Below the pieces are notes generated by a model. That model worked only from the letters and a program-made list of their open reading frames with translations. It made no database searches and was not told the origin of the DNA. DNA of 40,613 bases from Lentibacillus salicampi (lineage in GTDB: Bacteria > Bacillota > Bacilli > Bacillales > Amphibacillaceae): contig NZ_SRHY01000030.1 of NCBI RefSeq assembly GCF_004565465.1, forward strand, positions 1-40,613, in the 5' to 3' direction. Of this stretch, positions 40,527 through 40,613 are shown in pieces; the first letter of the stretch is position 1; every line of letters begins with the position of its first letter. The translations under genes were made by a program, and so were the position numbers.

Positions 40527-40613
40527 CTAAAACTCTTCATCAAGTTTCCTATCGCTGATGAATGGGCTGTATATAAACTGATGGAACCTTCTTTTGCGCC
40601 AATCGATGGGCGT
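40527..40613 (-). CDS. Possible C-terminal end of an unidentified protein (cut by window edge)
   Basis: On the minus strand a frame is open from the window edge for 28 residues to TAG at 40529-40527, ending DRKLDEEF. Composition is protein-like (basic and aromatic residues, Asp/Glu end), but 28 codons cannot prove coding. The hairpin at 40467-40519 would lie just after its stop. Confidence 0.25.
   Translation of the reverse strand, partial: TPIDWRKRRFHQFIYSPFISDRKLDEEF

Overview
The window is a chromosomal segment of a low-GC Gram-positive bacterium of the family Bacillaceae. The gene order runs sprT-like / tex / rsbX-sigB-rsbW-rsbV-rsbU-rsbT-rsbS-rsbR / mazF-mazE / alr / ydcC-like lipoprotein / acpS / rhomboid / ydbS-ydbT / cshA, which I recognise from the Bacillus subtilis chromosome. 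The many intergenic repeats, the acidic proteins and the protein sequences suggest a halotolerant genus close to Virgibacillus, Lentibacillus or Oceanobacillus. That genus-level placement is an inference.

Layout. 1-1921: the 5' end of a 16S rRNA gene preceded by twelve tRNA genes, all on the minus strand. 2.4-7.1 kb: a SprT-like metalloprotein, a catalase under a PerR-type operator, and Tex. 7.5-12.7 kb: the complete stressosome and partner-switching module that controls the general stress factor sigma-B. 12.9-18.2 kb: the MazEF toxin-antitoxin pair, alanine racemase, a lipoprotein, NAD(P)HX repair and holo-ACP synthase. 18.4-26 kb: rhomboid protease, two PH-domain membrane proteins, the CshA helicase, an EamA exporter, a DegV lipid-binding protein and a carboxylesterase. 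26.3-31.4 kb: a YppG-like protein, an odd glutaredoxin, a lipid kinase and a PepSY / sensor kinase / response regulator set. 31.7-40.6 kb: a glyoxalase-like protein, a decayed metal P-type ATPase, a DUF4328 membrane protein, a thioredoxin, a DUF368 (PopT-type) transporter, a PadR-HAAS pair, a CapA lipoprotein, a YfhE-like small protein and a PadR-DUF1700-DUF4097 operon.

How it works together. The sigma-B module (RsbR/S/T stressosome, RsbU phosphatase, RsbV/W switch, RsbX feedback) is complete. The sequence also contains several sites matching the sigma-B promoter consensus: before rsbV, before acpS, before the glutaredoxin gene (12 of 12 consensus positions) and before the yfhE-like gene. The window therefore holds both the regulator and probable members of its regulon. 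An intrinsic terminator between rsbT and rsbU, and related repeat segments in opposite orientation on either side of rsbRST, suggest that stressosome genes and switch genes are partly uncoupled here.

Intergenic space is rich in repeats: a four-copy MITE-like family (one copy with an 8-bp target duplication), a two-copy direct repeat of about 230 bp, a GGACAAAA-type palindromic element with a truncated second copy, a 42-bp tandem repeat upstream of the two-component system, and several long palindromes. No CRISPR array, prophage or intact insertion sequence was seen. All assignments come from reading the sequence; no database search was run.
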